Shown: piece by piece, positions 44,914-53,713 of the stretch
Layout of the letters: each line of letters opens with the position of its first letter
Numbering within the stretch: the first letter of the stretch is position 1
Source of the DNA: Gaiellasilicea sp963745775
GTDB lineage: Bacteria; Actinomycetota; Thermoleophilia; Gaiellales; Gaiellaceae
NCBI GenBank assembly: GCA_963745775.1
Contig: CAVUYY010000012.1
Coordinates: 363,179 to 427,178, forward strand
Direction: 5' to 3'
DNA: 64,000 nucleotides
The notes under the pieces: model-generated
What the model was told of the DNA's origin: nothing
Databases searched by the model: none
What the model saw: the letters and a program-made list of their open reading frames with translations, nothing else
Program-made: the position numbers and the translations under genes

Positions 44914-46188
44914 GCGTTCGCAGCCCAATCTGTTCGCGTCCGGATGGCCCCGAGCCCGACCGGGCTTCCTCCACATCGGCGGAGTCCGCACCTTCCTCTT
45001 CAACTGGCTCTTCGCGCGCGGGCGGGGCGGCGAGTGCCTGCTCCGGATCGAGAACACCGACATCTCGCGCGAGGTCGCCGAGGCCGTCGAGCAGATCGAG
45101 CGCTCGCTTCGCTGGATCGGGATCGACTGGGATCGCGAGACCGACCTTCCAGCTCGATCGCCTCGAGCGCTGCGCCGTGGAGGCACGCCGGCTCGTCGAG
45201 CAGGGCGCGGCCTACGAGGACGAGGGCGCGATCCGGTTCCGGATGCCCGACGAGGGCGTGACGGGCTGGGACGACGCGATCCGCGGCCGGATCGAGTTCC
45301 CGAACGCCGAGCTCGAGGATCTCGTGCTCGTTCGCTCCGACGGCCGCCCGACCTACAACTTCGCCTCGCCGGTGGAGGACTGGCTGGACGGGATCACGCA
45401 CGTGATTCGGGGCGACGACCACATCTCGAACACGCCGAAGCAGATCCGGATCCTCGAGGCGCTCGGCTCCGAGCTCCCCGTCTACGCGCACGCGCCGAAC
45501 ATCAACGGGCCCGACGGCAAGAAGCTCTCGAAGCGGCACGGCGCCGTCTCGGTCGACGAGTTCCGCAACGCGGGCTACCTCCCCGAGACGATGGCGAACT
45601 TCCTCGCCCTGCTCGGGTGGGCGCCCGACGGCGAGACGACGCTGATGTCGCGCGAGGAGCTCGTCGCGCGGTTCTCGCTCGAGCGCGTCGGTGCAAGCGC
45701 GGCCACCTTCGACTACGACAAGCTCGACTGGATGAACGGCGTCTATCTGCGCGAGCTCGCTCTCGGAGCGTACGCCGACAGGCTCGTCGCGTACCTGCGC
45801 GAGCAGGGCTCGGACTGGCCCGAGGAGCGGGTGCGCGAGGCGGCGCCGCTCGTGCAGGAGAAGATCGGCCGGCTCGGTGAGTTCCCGGCCTTCGCGGGCT
45901 TCCTCTTCCAGGACGTGAACCCCGATCCGACCCTGCTCGACAAGCCGGGTGCTCGAGTCCGCGGCGGAGACGCTCGAGTCTCTGGAGCCGTTCGAGCCGG
46001 AGGCGATCGAGGGAGCGCTGAAGGAGCTGTGCGAGCGGCTCGAGCTCAAGCCGAGACAGGCGTTCGCGCCGATCCGGGTGGCGGTGACCGGCTCGAAGGT
46101 CTCGCCCGGTCTCTACGAGAGCCTGGCACTGCTCGGCCGGCAGACGGCGGTGGCGCGGCTCAGGAGCGGGGCGGCCGCAGCGGCTTAG
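44910..46188 (+). CDS. gltX: Glutamyl-tRNA synthetase (four frame breaks)
   Basis: This class I aminoacyl-tRNA synthetase attaches glutamate to tRNA. The product is about 424 residues after bridging breaks near 44926, 44961-44965, 45145 and 45946-45948. In order: RMAPSPTGFLHIGGVRTFLF then NWLFARGRGGECLLRIENTD with the HIGG class I motif, VIRGDDHISNTPKQIRILEA, NGPDGKKLSKRHGAVSVDEF with the KLSKR signature, and an anticodon-binding helical domain (ERLELKPRQAFAPIRVAV, GLYESLALLGRQTAVARLR). It is a little shorter than E. coli GltX. The density of breaks makes the exact start uncertain: ATG 44910 (overlapping the MFS stop) or ATG 44944. It could charge tRNA-Gln too, which sequence does not settle. 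Confidence 0.88.
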
Positions 46189-46334
46189 GCCGTGCGAGCG
46201 GGTCGAGCGCCCGCTGGAACTCCCGCCAGGCCCGGCGGCGATAGCTCGCGGTCGGAGACCGGCTCGTTCTCCGCGCGAGCCGAGTCTTCGCGCGCGCGAA
46301 CATCCTTCGGCTCTGGGGGATCGTCGTTTCTCAC
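46160..46334 (-). CDS. Possible small charged protein (low confidence, one frame break)
   Basis: On the minus strand a GTG at 46334 opens a charged reading frame (VRNDDPPEPKDVRAREDSAR). With one extra base removed, it could continue as RAWREFQRALDPLARPKPLR to a TGA overlapping the 3' end of gltX. The composition looks more protein-like than a random shadow, but there is no homologue I recognise and it needs a frame correction. Without this gene, the 180-base gap 46189-46368 holds nothing I can identify. Confidence 0.3.
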
Positions 46335-46368
46335 TTGCAGAAAGGAAACGAGCCCGCTCAGGCGTTCG

Positions 46369-46932
46369 TTACGGGCGGTGTGGAATCGCGGTGCTCGCGG
46401 CGACGAGCGCCAGGCCCGCGATCCACGCGGGCCACGCGCCCGCGAGCGCGCCGCCGAGGACGAGCGAGACCCCCGCCGCGAGGAGCAGCAGCGGCAGGAG
46501 ACGCGGGCCGAGCGGAGGGTCGGGCCGCTCGACCGGGGCGCGTTGCTCGAGCCGGAGCAACGCTAGGCGGACGCCGAAGAGGGCCGCGCGCCACTCCCAG
46601 AGCAGCGGCGCCGCCGCTGCGGCGCCCGCTTCCTGCAGCGTCTCGGCCACGTCGGCCGTTTCCTCGCGCGCGACCGCCAGTGCGTAGTCGAGCTCCGAGT
46701 AGGCGCCGTCGCTCCAGCCGTCGAAGCTTCCGAGCAGCGGCACGAGCGACTGCTCGGTGACCGCATGCAGCGCGTACTGAAGTGCCGGGAGCTCGTCGCC
46801 GCACTCGTCGAGAGCGTCGGGGTCCGTGGCCGCGCGGTCGAGGGCTACGAGCGTCGGCTCGAGCTCGCGGCGCAGCCGATCGAGCGCGTGCTCGGTGCTC
46901 GCGGTGCCACTCGTCCCGGCCACCGGTCTCAC
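46369..46932 (-). CDS. Hypothetical membrane-anchored helical protein
   Basis: This is a protein of about 188 residues. The first ~120 residues are helical and acidic (LRRELEPTLVALDRAATDPD, ELPALQYALHAVTEQSLVPL, SELDYALAVAREETADVAET). Two hydrophobic helices close the C-terminus (LLPLLLLAAGVSLVLGGALA and AWPAWIAGLALVAASTAI), separated by a Gly/Ala turn, so the soluble part is probably cytoplasmic. I recognise no family. GTG 46932 is chosen as start. A TTG at 46959 is in frame. It diverges from the receiver gene. Confidence 0.65.
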   Translation of the reverse strand: MRPVAGTSGTASTEHALDRLRRELEPTLVALDRAATDPDALDECGDELPALQYALHAVTEQSLVPLLGSFDGWSDGAYSELDYALAVAREETADVAETLQEAGAAAAAPLLWEWRAALFGVRLALLRLEQRAPVERPDPPLGPRLLPLLLLAAGVSLVLGGALAGAWPAWIAGLALVAASTAIPHRP

Positions 46933-47009
46933 GACCGCGAGTCTACTCCCTCGTTGCAAGCCGGGTTCGAGCCGGCGATCGCGCCGACGCTGCGTCTAGA
47001 CTCGCCGCG

Positions 47010-47372
47010 ATGAATCGCCCTCGCTCCACGGTTCTCGTCGTCGACGACGAGCCGTCGCTCCGGCTTCTCTGCCGGGTCAACCTCGAGCTCGAGGGGCACC
47101 GGGTGGTCGAGGCGGGAACGCTCGCCGCCGCGCGGGAGCTGCTGGCGGCCGAGCCGATCGACGTCGTCCTGCTCGACGTCCACGTCGGCGCGGACAACGG
47201 GCTCGAGCTCCTGGACGACATCGAGGGGCTCGATCTGCCGCTGCGCGTCGTGATGCTCTCCGGGACGAGCGAGATCTCGCCGGCCGTCCGGGCTCGGGTT
47301 GCGGGCGTCCTCGGCAAGCCTTTCGCGCTCGAGGAGCTGACGGCGGCAGTCTCGGACGAGGCCGTCCGATAG
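47010..47372 (+). CDS. Stand-alone response regulator receiver
   Basis: This 120-residue CheY-like single-domain receiver has a complete active site: the acidic pair in VLVVDDEPSLRLLCRVNLE, the phosphoacceptor Asp in VVLLDVHVGADNG, the Ser/Thr in VMLSGTSE and the Lys in LGKPFALEEL. No output domain and no adjacent histidine kinase. It may relay phosphate or act on a protein partner. The start is ATG 47010. The stop TAG is immediately followed by the reading frame of the M3-like peptidase, so the two may be one transcript. Confidence 0.88.
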   Translation: MNRPRSTVLVVDDEPSLRLLCRVNLELEGHRVVEAGTLAAARELLAAEPIDVVLLDVHVGADNGLELLDDIEGLDLPLRVVMLSGTSEISPAVRARVAGVLGKPFALEELTAAVSDEAVR

Positions 47373-47458
47373 CCACAGTCGTTCGGGCGCCGGCCGACTT
47401 CGAGGAGCGCCTCGCGGGCTACCTCTTCGAGCGTTCCGAGGAGGCGCGGGCGGTCCGG

Positions 47459-48877
47459 GTGGGGGAGAAGGAGACCTCGGAGCAGGCTGCGATCGTGGAG
47501 CGCTACCGCGACCTCTTCACGACGGCTCAGGTGGAGGCGCTCCGCGAAGCGGAAGCCGCAGCGGATGCGGGCGGGCGCGAGCTGCTCTACCGGCTGCGCA
47601 AGACCTGCGAGGCGGGAATCGTCTCGGCCGAGCTCGCCGGCACCGAGGACGAGCTCGAGAACGCGATCCTCGCGGCTCGGATCGACTGGCGGGGCGAGGA
47701 GCTGCCGCTCCGAACCGCGCAGGCCCGGCTCGCCGTGCTCCCCGACTACAACGACCGCGACGAGCTCGGGGCGCTCCACAACGCCGAGAACGCGCGCTTC
47801 AACGAGGACCGGCGCGGGCTGCTCGCGGCCGGCGACTCGCTGGAAGCGGAGCTGTCCGGTGTGACCGACGCGATCGAACGAGCGAACGAGGAGAAGGGGA
47901 TCTCGCTGCACGAGCTCGAACAGGCCCTCGACTCCGCGAGCGCCAGCTCCGCGGCCGCCTACGACGGTCTGCGCGAGCGGTGGTTCGAGCGACTCCTCGG
48001 GCCGGAGCGCGAGGCCGTGCCCTCGTCGAATCACACGAGCTACCTCCGCCGGCTCTCGCCGCTCGAGTCGACGTACACGAAGGAGCGCTCGGTCGAGGTC
48101 TGCGTGGAGACGCTCCGTCGGCTCGGCTTCGAGATCCAGTCGATCCCGGGGATCCGGCTCGACCTCGACGACCGGCCGCAGAAGTCACCGCGGGCCTGCG
48201 TGATCGCGTCCGATCCGCCCAACCTCGTCCACCTGATCACGCGCGCGCAGGGTGGGCTCCACGATTACCAGGCGTTTCTCCACGAGGCCGGCCATGCGCT
48301 GCACTACGCCGGCTGCGACCCGTCGCTGCCCTACACCTTCCGCAAGATCTCGCGCGATCACGCGCTCACGGAGATCTACTCCTACATCGTCGAGGCAATC
48401 TCGCGCGAGCCGGGCTGGCACGCCGAGCACTTCGGCCTCTCCGACGAGCAGGCGCGCGAGAACGCCGAGGCGACGACCTTCCTCGAGGCGCTGCTCTTCC
48501 GCCGCTACACCGCGAAGCTCCAGTTCGAGCTCGAGTTCTGGAGCCGGTTCCCGGAGGACGGCGGCACCTCGGCCGGCTATTCGGAGCGGCTGACGAGCGC
48601 AACCGGGATCCACTATCCGGCCGAGAACTATCTCTCGGACATGGATTCGGGCTTCTACTCCGCCGACTACCTCCGGGCCTGGATCCGTTCGGCCCAGCTC
48701 CGGCACCACCTGCTTGCCGAGGTCGGCGAGGACTGGTGGCGCAGCCCCGAGACGGGGGAGCGGCTGCGCGAGCTCTTCCACGAGGGGACGCGTCCCACGA
48801 GCGAGGAGATCGCAACGCGAATCGGCGCCGACCCGCTCGACACCGCGCCTCTGCTCCACGAGCTCGGCGTCCAGTAG
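47459..48877 (+). CDS. M3-like oligopeptidase
   Basis: This soluble, mainly helical zinc peptidase (472 residues from GTG 47459) has the catalytic motif YQAFLHEAGHALHYAGCDP (HExxH), followed by EIYSYIVEAISREPGWHAEH, where a Glu can be the third zinc ligand, and the C-terminal substrate-site Tyr/His region (YLSDMDSGFYSADYLRAWIR). The helical N-terminal half (RYRDLFTTAQVEALREAEAA) fits the M3/oligoendopeptidase fold. In-frame, protein-like sequence upstream to about 47372 (ADFEERLAGYLFERSEEARA) suggests the true start may be earlier, but I find no ATG, GTG or TTG there. Confidence 0.82.
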   Translation: MGEKETSEQAAIVERYRDLFTTAQVEALREAEAAADAGGRELLYRLRKTCEAGIVSAELAGTEDELENAILAARIDWRGEELPLRTAQARLAVLPDYNDRDELGALHNAENARFNEDRRGLLAAGDSLEAELSGVTDAIERANEEKGISLHELEQALDSASASSAAAYDGLRERWFERLLGPEREAVPSSNHTSYLRRLSPLESTYTKERSVEVCVETLRRLGFEIQSIPGIRLDLDDRPQKSPRACVIASDPPNLVHLITRAQGGLHDYQAFLHEAGHALHYAGCDPSLPYTFRKISRDHALTEIYSYIVEAISREPGWHAEHFGLSDEQARENAEATTFLEALLFRRYTAKLQFELEFWSRFPEDGGTSAGYSERLTSATGIHYPAENYLSDMDSGFYSADYLRAWIRSAQLRHHLLAEVGEDWWRSPETGERLRELFHEGTRPTSEEIATRIGADPLDTAPLLHELGVQ

Positions 48878-48907
48878 CTCCGCCTCGATGCGTGTCTGCA
48901 CCACCCC

Positions 48908-48937
48908 TTGACACGGGGTCTGCCGCCGTCATACCTT
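48908..48937 (+). promoter_or_regulatory. Probable promoter of the liv/CoA operon
   Basis: TTGACA at 48908-48913 and TACCTT at 48932-48937 with an 18-base spacer, about 115 bases upstream of the livK start. The elements closely match those found upstream of ftsZ (TTGACA and TACCCT), supporting a shared primary-sigma type. Confidence 0.6.
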
Positions 48938-49011
48938 AGACCTGAATCGGGTCTCAGGTTTCTAGTGTTCTGCCGCCCTCAACTTTCGCGCGCGGCACGA
49001 GTCTCAGGTTT
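48938..49011 (+). promoter_or_regulatory. Candidate operator: repeated GTCTCAGGTTT and inverted repeat
   Basis: Just downstream of the predicted promoter, GTCTCAGGTTT occurs at 48951-48961 and again at 49001-49011. Upstream of the first, ACCTGA (48940-48945) and TCAGGT form an inverted pair. A TetR-family gene lies in the operon, so this is a plausible repressor site, but no binding evidence exists. Confidence 0.4.
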
Positions 49012-49052
49012 GGGCACACATCCTGCTTCACGTCCATGGAGGTCATGAGGAG

Positions 49053-50270
49053 ATGCAAGGAAAGCGCTTGAAGACGGCACTGCTGCTGGCGATCGTCGCA
49101 GCCGTGCTCGCCGTTGCCGGTCTCGGCGGGCTCGCAAGCACCGCCGACGCGAAGACCGCTGCCGGTACCGGAGCAACCGCCCCGGCGCCGTACAAGGTCG
49201 GGATCGTCTACTCGCGGACTGGGCTGCTCGCGGCGTACGGTGCGCAGTACATCCAGGGTCTTCGCTACGGCCTCGCCTACGCGACGAAGGGCACGAACGC
49301 CGTCAACGGGCGCAAGATCGAGCTGACGCTGGCGGACGACGGGACCGATCCCGTCAAGGCGGTCTCGGCTGCCAAGGATCTGATCGGCAAGGGCTACAAG
49401 ATCCTCGCCGGCAGCGCCTCGTCCGGCGTCGCGCTCCAGATGGCTCCGCTCGCCGAGCAGAACAAGATCCTCTTCATCTCCGGGCCCGCCGCGTCCGACG
49501 CGGTCACCGGGATCAACAAGTACACGTTCCGCTCGGGTCGTCAGACCTATCAGGACGTCAAGACCTCGGCGACGTTCCTCAGGGGCGCCGGCCGGAAGGT
49601 CGTCGTCTTCGCGCAGGACTCGGCGTTCGGCGCCGGCAACTACGCCGCCGTGAACGCGGTCGTCGGCGGTCAGGGACACACGGTCAGCCGCCTGCTCGTG
49701 CCGCTCTCGGCGCAGGACTTCACGCCGTTCGCCCAGCAGGCCAAGCAGGCCAACCCGGATCTGCTCTTCATCGCCTGGGCCGGTACGACCGGGCCTGCGA
49801 TGTACCGGGCGCTGACCCAGCAGGGCGTCTTCGGCGTCTCCAACAAGGTCGTGACCGGCCTCCCCGAGCGGGCGACGTGGCAGAGCTTCGGCGAGGCGGC
49901 GACGCGGATCGACTTCCTCTCGCATTACGTCCCGCAGGGCCCGAAGAACAAGGTCAACGACTTCCTCGTCAGCTCGATGCGGAAGCGGGGCCAGGTTCCG
50001 GACATCTTCACGCCGGACGGCTTCGTCGCCGGCCAGATGATCGTCCGCGCGCTCACCGAGGCGAAGGGCGACAACGTCGACCGGATGATCTCGGCGCTCG
50101 AGGGCTGGAACTTCGTCGGCCCGAAGGGCCAGCAGTCGATCCGCCAGTCGGATCACGCGATGATCCAGCCGATGTTCCAGGTGAAGCTCGTCGCGAACGG
50201 CACGCGCTTCACGCCGCGGGTGACCGCTCGGATCAAGGGTCAGTTCGTCGCTCCGCCGGAGCGGCGCTAG
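49053..50270 (+). CDS. Branched-chain amino-acid-type ABC transporter, substrate-binding protein
   Basis: This periplasmic-binding-type (type I, LivK/Leu-Ile-Val family) receptor has 405 residues and a Sec signal peptide (LLLAIVAAVLAVAGLGGLAS then TADAKT). The mature domain begins APYKVGIVYSRTGLLAAYG and contains KAVSAAKDLIGKGYKILAG, DGFVAGQMIVRALTEAKGDN and ALEGWNFVGPKGQQSIRQSD, all usual in the family. No lipobox Cys is present. LivK-type receptors also carry aromatic acids, urea or amides. The downstream CoA-ligase genes suggest a carboxylic acid. The start is ATG 49053 with AGGAG directly upstream. Confidence 0.9.
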   Translation: MQGKRLKTALLLAIVAAVLAVAGLGGLASTADAKTAAGTGATAPAPYKVGIVYSRTGLLAAYGAQYIQGLRYGLAYATKGTNAVNGRKIELTLADDGTDPVKAVSAAKDLIGKGYKILAGSASSGVALQMAPLAEQNKILFISGPAASDAVTGINKYTFRSGRQTYQDVKTSATFLRGAGRKVVVFAQDSAFGAGNYAAVNAVVGGQGHTVSRLLVPLSAQDFTPFAQQAKQANPDLLFIAWAGTTGPAMYRALTQQGVFGVSNKVVTGLPERATWQSFGEAATRIDFLSHYVPQGPKNKVNDFLVSSMRKRGQVPDIFTPDGFVAGQMIVRALTEAKGDNVDRMISALEGWNFVGPKGQQSIRQSDHAMIQPMFQVKLVANGTRFTPRVTARIKGQFVAPPERR

Positions 50271-50294
50271 CCGCGACCTCGAACTCCGAGGATC

Positions 50295-51050
50295 GTGGCT
50301 ACTCCAGCACCGATCCTCGCCACGCGGGGCCTCGGGCTCGACATCGGCGGCGCCAGAATCGTCGCCGATGTCTCGCTCGAGGTCCGCGCGGGCGAGCTCG
50401 TCGGGATCATCGGTCCGAACGGCGCCGGCAAGACGACGCTCTTCAATCTGCTCTCGGGGCTCCTGAGGCCGACCGCCGGCACCGTCGAGCTGCACGGCCG
50501 CGAGATCACGGACGAGCCGCCGTTTCGGCGGACGCGGGCGGGGCTCGGCCGGACGTTTCAGGTGTCGAGCGTCTTCCCGCTCCTGAGCGTGCGGGAGAAC
50601 GTCCGGCTCGCGGCCGACTCGGAGCTCGGCGGGACGATGCGGATCTGGCGGCGGGCGAGCCGGGTCGGTGTCGAGCGCGCCGAACAGGCGCTCGCGCGGG
50701 TCGGGCTCGCGGGTCGCGGCGCCTGGCCGGCCGGCCTGCTCTCGCACGGCGACCAGCGCAAGCTCGAGATCGCGATGCTGCTCGTCGGCAAGCCCGACGT
50801 GATCCTCCTCGACGAGCCGATGGCCGGGGTCTCGGTCGAGGACGTCGACGACCTCGTCGAGCTGATCCGCTCGGTGCACAAGGAGGAGGGCAAGACCGTG
50901 CTGATGGTCGAGCACCGGATGGAGGTCGTGATCGGCCTCGCCGAGAGGATCGCGGTCATGCACCACGGCGCGCTGCTCGCGTTCGACGAGCCGGACAAGG
51001 TGATGGCGAACGAGACCGTCCAGACCGCGTATCTCGGGGAGCCGCTTTGA
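50295..51050 (+). CDS. livG: ABC transporter ATPase LivG-type
   Basis: This 251-residue nucleotide-binding subunit has Walker A GPNGAGKTTLFNLLSG, a signature LSHGDQRKLEIAMLL (H in place of the usual G after LS), Walker B VILLDEPMAGVSVEDV and the switch His in LMVEHRMEVVIGLAER. LivG and LivF together power the LivHM channel. The start is GTG 50295, 24 bases after livK. The stop overlaps the livF TTG. Confidence 0.92.
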   Translation: MATPAPILATRGLGLDIGGARIVADVSLEVRAGELVGIIGPNGAGKTTLFNLLSGLLRPTAGTVELHGREITDEPPFRRTRAGLGRTFQVSSVFPLLSVRENVRLAADSELGGTMRIWRRASRVGVERAEQALARVGLAGRGAWPAGLLSHGDQRKLEIAMLLVGKPDVILLDEPMAGVSVEDVDDLVELIRSVHKEEGKTVLMVEHRMEVVIGLAERIAVMHHGALLAFDEPDKVMANETVQTAYLGEPL

Positions 51051-51761
51051 GCGCGCGCCCGCTGATCGAGGTCCGCGACCTGCACGTCCACCTGGGCGAG
51101 TCGCACGTGCTCCAGGGCGTCTCGTTCGAGGTGCCGGAAGGCGGGGTCACCGCGCTCCTCGGTCGAAACGGGGTCGGGAAGACGACGACGCTGCGGGCGC
51201 TGCTGGGACTCGTGCCGCGGCGCGGCCACGTCACGCTGGCCGGCGCCGACCTGACTCGCCTGCCGACCCATCGAATCGTGCAGCGCGGCGTCGGCTACGT
51301 CCCGGAGGATCGCGACGTCTTCGCCGGCCTCACGGTCGACGAGAACCTGCGCCTCTCCGAGCGGAACGGCAATCCGCGCTACGAGCTGGTCTACGAGCTC
51401 TTTCCCGAGCTGAAGACGCGCGGAGGCCAGAAGGCGGGCACGCTCTCGGGCGGCCAGCAGCAGATGGTCGCGATCGCGCGGGCGCTCCTGAACGAGAACC
51501 CGGTGCTGCTCGTGGACGAGCCGACGAAAGGGCTCGCGCCGCTCCTCGTGACCGAGGTCGCGGTCGCGCTCGAGCGGGCGGCGGAGCTCGCGACCGTGCT
51601 CCTCGTCGAGCAGAACCTCGCCGTGGTCGCCCGCGTCGCGCAGCAGGTCGTCGTTCTCGACGGGGGCCGCGTCGTCCACGCCGGCGGGGCGAAGGAGCTG
51701 CTCGGCGACCCGGAGCGCGTGCGCGCGCTGCTCGGCGTCCACGGGGGCGGTCACTCGATGA
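51047..51761 (+). CDS. livF: ABC transporter ATPase LivF-type (end inferred)
   Basis: This is the second ATPase of the importer (about 237 residues): Walker A LGRNGVGKTTTLRALLG, signature LSGGQQQMVAIARALL, Walker B LLVDEPTKGLAPLLVT. The TTG start at 51047 overlaps the livG stop. As read there is no stop between livF and livH and the two form one open frame to 52639. Removing one G from the GGGGG at 51742-51746 gives a stop at 51759-51761 overlapping the livH ATG (ATGA), consistent with the other junctions in this operon. I adopt this end. Confidence 0.9.
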
Positions 51762-52639
51762 GCACCTTCGTCCTGCTGACGATCACGGGCCTGGGGCTCG
51801 GCGCGATGTACTTCCTGATCGCCTCCGGGCTCTCGCTGATCTACGGCCTGATGGGCGTGCTCAACTTCGCCCACGGCGCCTTCCTCACGGTCGGCGCCTA
51901 TGCGACCTGGTGGACGTCGACCCAGGTCGAGGGCAGTCAGGGAACGAAGCTGCTCGTCGGCGCGATCGTCGGTCTCGCCGTCGGCGGCGTGCTCGCGGCG
52001 CTCGTCGAGCTCGTGCTGATCCGCCCGCTCTACGAGCGCCCGATCGAGCAGGTGCTCGTCACCGTCGGGCTGGCGCTCGTCCTCGGTGCGCTCGTCGAGG
52101 CGATCTGGGGCTTCGACGCGCGTCAGTTCCCGGTCCCCGACTGGCTGATCGACACGACGACGATCCTCGGCGCGAACATCCCGAACGACCGCTTCCTCGA
52201 GATCGCGACCGCCGTGCTCGTCTTCTTCGGGCTGACGGCGTTCCTGCGGTACACGCGCTACGGCTTGATCGTCCGCGCCGGCGTCGAGAACCGAGCGATG
52301 GTGACCGCGCTCGGGATCGACGTCCGCAAGTCCTTCACGCTCGTCTTCGCGATCGGCGGGGTGGCCGCGGCGCTCGCAGGCGTCCTCTCCGGCGTCTATT
52401 ACGGCGCCATCGATCCGGGCCGCGGCACCTCGCTCCTGATCTTCGCCTTCATCGTCGTCGTGATCGGCGGCTTCGGCTCGATCGGCGGCACGGCGATCGC
52501 CGCGATCGTCGTCGGCCTGGTGCAGCAGTACGCGAACTACTACGCGTCGTCCGGCCTCGGCGATCTCGCGGTCGTGCTGCTGCTCGCGGTCGTCCTGCTC
52601 GTGCGGCCCGGCGGGCTCGCGCCCAAGGTGGCGCACTGA
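51758..52639 (+). CDS. livH: ABC transporter permease LivH-type
   Basis: This integral membrane subunit (293 residues, about eight helices) of the importer begins MSTFVLLTITGLGLGAMYFL and contains GLMGVLNFAHGAFLTVGAYA, the conserved LivH N-terminal motif, with GVYYGAIDPGRGTSLLIFA and VVIGGFGSIGGTAIAAIVVG near the C-terminus. It is overlapped by the inferred livF stop and by the livM ATG (TGATG). Confidence 0.93.
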   Translation: MSTFVLLTITGLGLGAMYFLIASGLSLIYGLMGVLNFAHGAFLTVGAYATWWTSTQVEGSQGTKLLVGAIVGLAVGGVLAALVELVLIRPLYERPIEQVLVTVGLALVLGALVEAIWGFDARQFPVPDWLIDTTTILGANIPNDRFLEIATAVLVFFGLTAFLRYTRYGLIVRAGVENRAMVTALGIDVRKSFTLVFAIGGVAAALAGVLSGVYYGAIDPGRGTSLLIFAFIVVVIGGFGSIGGTAIAAIVVGLVQQYANYYASSGLGDLAVVLLLAVVLLVRPGGLAPKVAH

Positions 52640-53713
52640 TGTCGCGGCGCGTTCCCTCGTTCGTGATCCCGCTGGCGCTGCTCGCGGTGCTTGCGATCGT
52701 CCCGCAGTTGTCGCTGGACATCCCGGTCGTCTTCGCCGGCCCGCTCGACAGCCCTGGCACGCTCGGCCTGCTCGCGCTCTGCCTGCTCTTCGCGGGGGTC
52801 GCGCTCACGTACGACCTGCTCTTCGGCTTCACCGGCCTGCTCTCGTTCGGGCACGCGCTCTACTTCGCGATCGGGGTCTACGTGATGGCGATCGCGCTGA
52901 CGCGCTGGGAGTGGTCGCTCTGGCAGGCGCTCGGCAGTCACCGTGGCGGTGGGGATCGTCGTGCCGCTCGCCCTCGGTGCGGTCAGCCTGCGAGTGGGCG
53001 GGATCGCCTTCGCGATGGTGACGCTCGCGTTCGCGCAGGCCGGCCAGGTGCTCGTGCAGAAGAATCCCGATGGCTTGACGGGAGGTGAGGAAGGCCTCGG
53101 GCTCAACTCCGAGGCTCTGCCCGACTTCTTCGTCGGCGTGCTGAACGCGAAGTACCTCTACTGGCTGGCGCTCGGCTACGCGGCTTTCGTGTTCGTTGTC
53201 GTCCGCTTCGCAGTCAACTCGTCGCCGGGGCACGTGTGGCAGGCGATCCGCGAGAACGAGCGTCGCGTCGAGGTGATCGGGCTGCGACCGTACGGGTTCA
53301 AGCTGATCGCGTTCGTGCTCGCCTCGCTCCTGGCCACGCTCGGCGGGATCGTCTGGTTGATCGTCGTCGGCACCGGCGCCTCCCCGCAGGTGACGACCGC
53401 GAACTTCACGCTGACGCTGCTCGTGATGGTCGTGATCGGCGGCGCCGGCACGAGGTACGGAGCGCTCCTCGGCGGGTTCCTCTACACGCTGCTCGACCTG
53501 CGCCTCGGCTCCTTCGCCGGCTCGTCGCAGGTGCAGGATCTTCCGACGGTGATCCGCAAGCCGCTCTCGGAGCCGCTCTTCATCCTCGGCACGTTCTTCA
53601 TCCTGCTCGTCTTCTTCGTCCCGGGCGGCCTGGCCGGCTTCGGCCGCCGCCTGCGGCTGCTGCGCCGCTCGGCCGGCATGGACAAGGGCGGCCTGGAGGG
53701 ATCGCGTCCGTGA
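52639..53713 (+). CDS. livM: ABC transporter permease LivM-type (one frame break)
   Basis: This is the second permease subunit, about 357 residues after removing one G from the GG at 52932-52933. Helices include LLFGFTGLLSFGHALYFAIG, VSLRVGGIAFAMVTLAFAQA, YWLALGYAAFVFVVVRFAVN and VVIGGAGTRYGALLGGFLYT. The cytoplasmic coupling loop AIRENERRVEVIGLRPYGF is standard for LivM. The tail is basic (GFGRRLRLLRRSAG). The start is ATG 52639. The stop overlaps the hydrolase GTG (GTGA). Confidence 0.92.

Noticed and set aside
46960..46990. GGGTTCGAG resembling a tRNA T-loop
   Set aside because: No D-arm, anticodon arm or acceptor stem could be paired around it on either strand.
51047..52639. LivF-LivH fusion protein
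   Set aside because: The only missing stop would be restored by removing one G from a GGGGG run, giving the ATGA overlap used at neighbouring junctions. I treat them as two genes.
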